A stretch of DNA of 64,000 nucleotides from Dysgonomonas sp. BGC7 (lineage in GTDB: Bacteria; Bacteroidota; Bacteroidia; Bacteroidales; Dysgonomonadaceae): positions 310,001 through 374,000 of the forward strand of contig NZ_CVRP01000010.1 of NCBI RefSeq assembly GCF_001261735.1, in the 5' to 3' direction. This document shows, one piece after another, positions 60,465 to 64,000 of this stretch (positions within the stretch are counted from its first letter, which is position 1; every line of letters begins with the position of its first letter). Made by a program: the position numbers and the translations under genes. The notes beneath the pieces are model-generated. The model was not told the origin of the DNA. It did not search any database and was given only the letters and a program-made list of their open reading frames with translations.

Positions 60465-62060
60465 TTATCTCACGTCCCACCATAGTTTGGTTCCGGCAAT
60501 GTCACTGCCTCCTAACAATGATACAGCAGCTTGTGTATTCTGACTATTGTTGGAATACTCTGTTGTCGGAAATTTAAGGCGACTGATAAGTTCACCACTT
60601 GCAACTTCCGTAGTATAATTATAAGAATTAATTCTTACAAAACCGGGATAGCCTGTACGACGCATTTCGCTCCAAGCCTCTTGTCCATCAGGATAGAGAG
60701 CAATCCACTTCTGAATCATTATACGTTCCAGTTTTTCTTCAGCAGATGCCCCTTCCGACCAGGCAATAGTTCTTAGAGAAAGACTACTACCCACATTTGT
60801 TCCTGCATTGGTAACAGGATTGGTATACGTAGAAAGAGGTAAGTTCGTTGCATTAGTAATGTAAGTATCTACTCCGGAAGCTCCTTTAGAAGCAAAAGAA
60901 GTACGAATACCTTGCTCATAATAACTCTGTACTGTTCCTGTACCTAGATTCAATCTCAATTTCGCTTCAGCAAGAAGGAAATAGGCTTCAGCCGCATCCA
61001 TCCACTGCATACTACTATTTGTTTCGAAATTAAGACCGGAAGCCGCTGCTACATAAGTATCTTTTGCCAAATTAGTCATACCGTTTCTTACACCATGATA
61101 TTTTCCATCCTTTGCCGCTGTACGGAAATATCTTGAGATACGCGGATCTCCATAACCATTCAGGTAACAGTCCATAGTGGCTCCCATACGCATATCCTTA
61201 AAACTTTCACTAACTTCCCAAATAGGATTGGTGAATGTAAAGGATGTTGTTTGGTGCAAAAATGCAGAGTCATCGGAAGAAGTCATCAGACCAGAGCTGT
61301 GATTAATAGCCGCAGTGGCCTCTGTCTGAGCCTTAGTCTTATCTACGAAGGAGATACGCATAGCTAAGCGCAAGCGAAGAGTATTGGCAAACTTAATCCA
61401 TTTGCTCACATTACCACTATAAATATAGTCATACTGCTCCATGTATTTAGCCGAGTTACTATTGCTATAAGCCGTCAGAACGTTAATAGCATCGTCCAAT
61501 TCATCAAAAAACTGATAATAAACATCTTTTTGGCTATCGTAAGGCACTTGAGTAGAAGTTCCAAACTTGCTGTAAGGAATAGGCCCGTACATATCGGTGA
61601 TGCGACTCATTCCCAATACTTTTATAACGGTAGCCATTGCTCTCGACACAGAACCCTGATCGGTTACATCGACGATCGATTTCCACGGCTGCATGATATA
61701 TGTATACGCATCTTTGAAAGGAGCACCATACCAGTCTTTATAAAGCGCATAGTGATCGTTGTGATACGTAGTGTAACTATATGTATTGATATTAGCTATA
61801 TAGCTCGCAAAAATGTCGCCGGTCAGCATCTCTGTGATTTGATATTCACCACCAAGATCTTTACCTACAATAAATACCCCTTTCTCCATCTGAGTAAAAT
61901 ATGCACCAGTATTCAGATTATCCTGATCCATCTGTCCGGGAGTTACTTCATTAGGATTGATATTCCATTTCTCGAACTGATCGGTACAAGAAGAAAAAAG
62001 CAAGCCTCCTACTAATAGTGTACCACTAATAAGTTTTGTATATTTCAATATCTTTTTCAT
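60465..62060 (-). CDS. SusD/RagB-family glycan-binding lipoprotein
   Basis: This 531-residue protein has the lipobox LFSSC (Cys25) and the SusD start WNINPNEVTPG. Tetratricopeptide-like helices and the C-terminal motif EAWSEMRRTGYPGFVRI are typical of the SusD-like_2 group. It caps the SusC channel as a lid on the cell surface and delivers glycan. It starts 12 nt after SusC. Confidence 0.92.
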   Translation of the reverse strand: MKKILKYTKLISGTLLVGGLLFSSCTDQFEKWNINPNEVTPGQMDQDNLNTGAYFTQMEKGVFIVGKDLGGEYQITEMLTGDIFASYIANINTYSYTTYHNDHYALYKDWYGAPFKDAYTYIMQPWKSIVDVTDQGSVSRAMATVIKVLGMSRITDMYGPIPYSKFGTSTQVPYDSQKDVYYQFFDELDDAINVLTAYSNSNSAKYMEQYDYIYSGNVSKWIKFANTLRLRLAMRISFVDKTKAQTEATAAINHSSGLMTSSDDSAFLHQTTSFTFTNPIWEVSESFKDMRMGATMDCYLNGYGDPRISRYFRTAAKDGKYHGVRNGMTNLAKDTYVAAASGLNFETNSSMQWMDAAEAYFLLAEAKLRLNLGTGTVQSYYEQGIRTSFASKGASGVDTYITNATNLPLSTYTNPVTNAGTNVGSSLSLRTIAWSEGASAEEKLERIMIQKWIALYPDGQEAWSEMRRTGYPGFVRINSYNYTTEVASGELISRLKFPTTEYSNNSQNTQAAVSLLGGSDIAGTKLWWDVR

Positions 62061-62072
62061 CTTAAGAATTCT

Positions 62073-64000
62073 TTAGAAGTTTAGTTTAACAGAGAGACCA
62101 AGATTACGTAAACTCGGCATCATAAAGTAATCCATACCACTGAAGTGAGTTCCTGTACTTGCAGTCAACTCGGGATCGTAAGGAGCTTTGCAATAGAACA
62201 TAAAAAGATTACGTCCTGTAAAAGCCACATTCATACCACTGATCCAAGGTATAACTTTCGTAACCGGAACATCATAACCTAAAGATAGTTCGGCAAGACG
62301 AACGTTAGTTGCACTATATACATACATAGAACCTGCACCTGTACCTATTGTTTCATAATATTTTTGAGCGGCAGGAACCAAGTAACCATTAATTATAACA
62401 CCTCCGGCATCACGAGCCTCTGCTGAGACTTTTGATGTACCATAAGAGTCCATTAAGGCTTGTGTCATAGACACTCCTATACCTCCTACACGTGCATTAA
62501 CTAAAAAGCCAAGTGTCAATCCATTCCAACTAAAAGAGTTGCGCCATCCCATAGTATATTTCGCTTGTGAGTTTCCGGCATAGATCCACCCGTCTTTTCT
62601 ATCACCTGCATTTTCGTCAACTGCTACTGTATTGTTTACATAGTCAACGTCAATATATCCATGATTATCGGTGCGCAGAGCTGTTACATAAAGATCTCCA
62701 ATAGAACCACCTTCGGTCAAACGAGACATAACATTACCTATACCACCTAAATCCAGCATATCCTGTTCTGTTGTCAGATCATTATTCAATTTGGTCGGCT
62801 TCAACAGTTTTATAATTTTATTACGATTAAGCGTATACGTAAAGGTCGAATTCCACTCTACAGGACCTACCGGTTGATTAAGTGACAGACTAACCTCGAT
62901 ACCTTTATTGTCTACCTGACCTCCGTTGATATAAATAGAAGTATATCCGGATGAAGCAGAAAGTGAAGGGTTGAATAACTGATTGTAAGTAGATGTTTTA
63001 TAAAGAGATACGTTCAACGCCAGCTTATCGCCCCAAAAGCGTGATTGCATACCAACTTCCCAAGCTTTAGTACGTTCAGGTTTGATATCTGTATTTGGAT
63101 AAGTAGAAGCCGTAGTCGGCGTACCCGATTCGTAAGGATAAGTCTGATAAGCAATGTAACGGGTAGGAGCATTACCGACTTCACTATAAGATCCACGCAA
63201 TTTCAAAAATGTCAAAACATTATTTTTTATCGGGAATAAATCGGTAAGAATAGAAGACAGACCAACCGAAGGATAAGCCACAGAGCTGGTATTAGTCCAT
63301 GCTAAAGCAGACGACCAATCTATACGTCCGGTCACATCAAGGTAGAGCTTACTTTGCCAGCCAACTTGTGCAGTGGCAAAAATAGACTGTGTTTGATCGT
63401 GATACCCATCCTGATCGAACTTAGCTTTCGATTGGTTGAGATTCTTAAGAGTAAAGCTATTTGCCACAGAGTTGAGGTCACCTCCTACACTGTAGTATTG
63501 ATAGTTTACATCTTGAATACTGGTACCGACAGTACCTGTAAGAGAGAAATCTCCAAAGTATTTGTCAATGTTCAGCATCAAGTCTCCGTAAAGCTGGCGA
63601 GTAGATAAATCTGCTTTGTAGTAAGCACCATACATTCCTGCAAAAATAGCATCGGTAGTTGCCGAATATTTCTTTTCGTTTATGGCAGAAGTGTAGTCCA
63701 TTTTAGCACGAGCACCCAAAGTAACTCCTTTTACAACATCATAATTCAAGCCTCCACTTACAAGAAAGCGATTCTTATGATTGATAAAGTTATCACGTTT
63801 GGTAACCCAGTAAGGGTTCTGCATACCAAGTCCCATATTACCCCAAGGCCAGTATTGTGTTTTGAAACCACGGCTTTCATCGTACATTTCAAATAACTGA
63901 TAAGTTTCGAGATTATAACTTGGCGACATCAGATAAGTAGAAACAATAGGGTTGAAATATTGCCCCTGAGAAATCATATTCTGCTCGCGAACATTCATAT
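62073..64000 (-). CDS. SusC/RagA TonB-linked outer-membrane transporter, C-terminal part (cut by window end)
   Basis: At least 641 residues of SusC-type barrel, open to the right edge, so the signal, N-terminal Ig-like and plug domains lie beyond. NTDIKPERTKAWEVGMQSRF is a SusC barrel signature, and MPSLRNLGLSVKLNF is the terminal strand. It imports the glycan bound by SusD using TonB energy. The regulator of the locus is not in the window. Confidence 0.9.
   Translation of the reverse strand, partial: MNVREQNMISQGQYFNPIVSTYLMSPSYNLETYQLFEMYDESRGFKTQYWPWGNMGLGMQNPYWVTKRDNFINHKNRFLVSGGLNYDVVKGVTLGARAKMDYTSAINEKKYSATTDAIFAGMYGAYYKADLSTRQLYGDLMLNIDKYFGDFSLTGTVGTSIQDVNYQYYSVGGDLNSVANSFTLKNLNQSKAKFDQDGYHDQTQSIFATAQVGWQSKLYLDVTGRIDWSSALAWTNTSSVAYPSVGLSSILTDLFPIKNNVLTFLKLRGSYSEVGNAPTRYIAYQTYPYESGTPTTASTYPNTDIKPERTKAWEVGMQSRFWGDKLALNVSLYKTSTYNQLFNPSLSASSGYTSIYINGGQVDNKGIEVSLSLNQPVGPVEWNSTFTYTLNRNKIIKLLKPTKLNNDLTTEQDMLDLGGIGNVMSRLTEGGSIGDLYVTALRTDNHGYIDVDYVNNTVAVDENAGDRKDGWIYAGNSQAKYTMGWRNSFSWNGLTLGFLVNARVGGIGVSMTQALMDSYGTSKVSAEARDAGGVIINGYLVPAAQKYYETIGTGAGSMYVYSATNVRLAELSLGYDVPVTKVIPWISGMNVAFTGRNLFMFYCKAPYDPELTASTGTHFSGMDYFMMPSLRNLGLSVKLNF

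Noticed and set aside
1-64000. CRISPR arrays, rRNA, tRNA, insertion sequences, prophage
   Set aside because: No regular spaced repeats, no rRNA-like or tRNA-like segments and no transposase or integrase reading frames were seen in the window.

Overview
The window looks like a chromosomal segment of an AT-rich member of the Bacteroidota, most likely Bacteroidales and plausibly Dysgonomonas-like. The supporting evidence is a SusC/SusD glycan locus with GH92, GH130 and GH18 enzymes, TonB-linked receptors with a carboxypeptidase-regulatory-like N-terminus, a long-form pyrophosphate-dependent phosphofructokinase, a histone-H1-like small protein, DUF3836, DUF2582 and DUF1735 proteins, and several promoters of the Bacteroidota type (TTG or TTTG, about 18-21 nt, TAnnTTTG). 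I saw no rRNA, tRNA, transposase, phage gene or CRISPR array. The genus is inferred, not proven.

Layout. 1-9.5 kb: the tail of a CBS/CorC_HlyC membrane protein, an acyltransferase, an SMR exporter with a TetR repressor and two matching palindromic operators, PPi-PFK, a DUF3836 protein, a PCMD lipoprotein with an outer-membrane barrel, a HAD phosphatase, a Nudix hydrolase and TrhO. 9.6-16.4 kb: topB, panB and divergent mfd. 16.4-23 kb: a TonB-receptor/lipoprotein pair and an organophosphate-antiporter/HAD-IIA phosphatase pair. 23.4-29.9 kb: a nitrite-to-ammonia module (FNT channel, porin, nrfH, nrfA, ResB-like and CcsA-like cytochrome c maturation) with a perfect CRP/FNR-like palindrome upstream. 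30-36.7 kb: a nucleosidase, then a six-gene minus-strand operon for 2-oxoacid/aromatic amino acid fermentation (omega-amidase-like nitrilase, iorA, iorB, aminotransferase, phenylacetate-CoA ligase, ACT protein). 37-38 kb: a histone-like protein, a possible small RNA and a wHTH protein.

38.4-44.8 kb holds the most interesting locus: an AraC-type regulator followed by a pilin-like secreted subunit, a PapD-like chaperone, a two-domain protein whose C-terminal half resembles the subunit, and a large outer-membrane barrel with Ig-like and SdrD-B-like domains. It reads as a chaperone-usher-like surface-fibre system built from Bacteroidota parts. Its subunit gene carries a G8 homopolymer, its promoter region carries long T runs and a perfect inverted repeat, and a hairpin follows the subunit gene.

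45-64 kb: a transsulfuration enzyme, then a minus-strand polysaccharide utilisation locus: SusC (cut by the window end), SusD, GH18, two DUF1735 surface lipoproteins, a terminator, a GH3-BNR fusion, GH92, MFS transporter, GH130 and a second GH92. By family logic this cuts high-mannose N-glycans: GH18 releases the glycan at the cell surface, SusCD imports it, the GH92 enzymes trim alpha-mannose, and GH130 phosphorolyses the Man-beta-1,4-GlcNAc core. A dispersed intergenic repeat (two strong copies, two possible) sits between several of these units.
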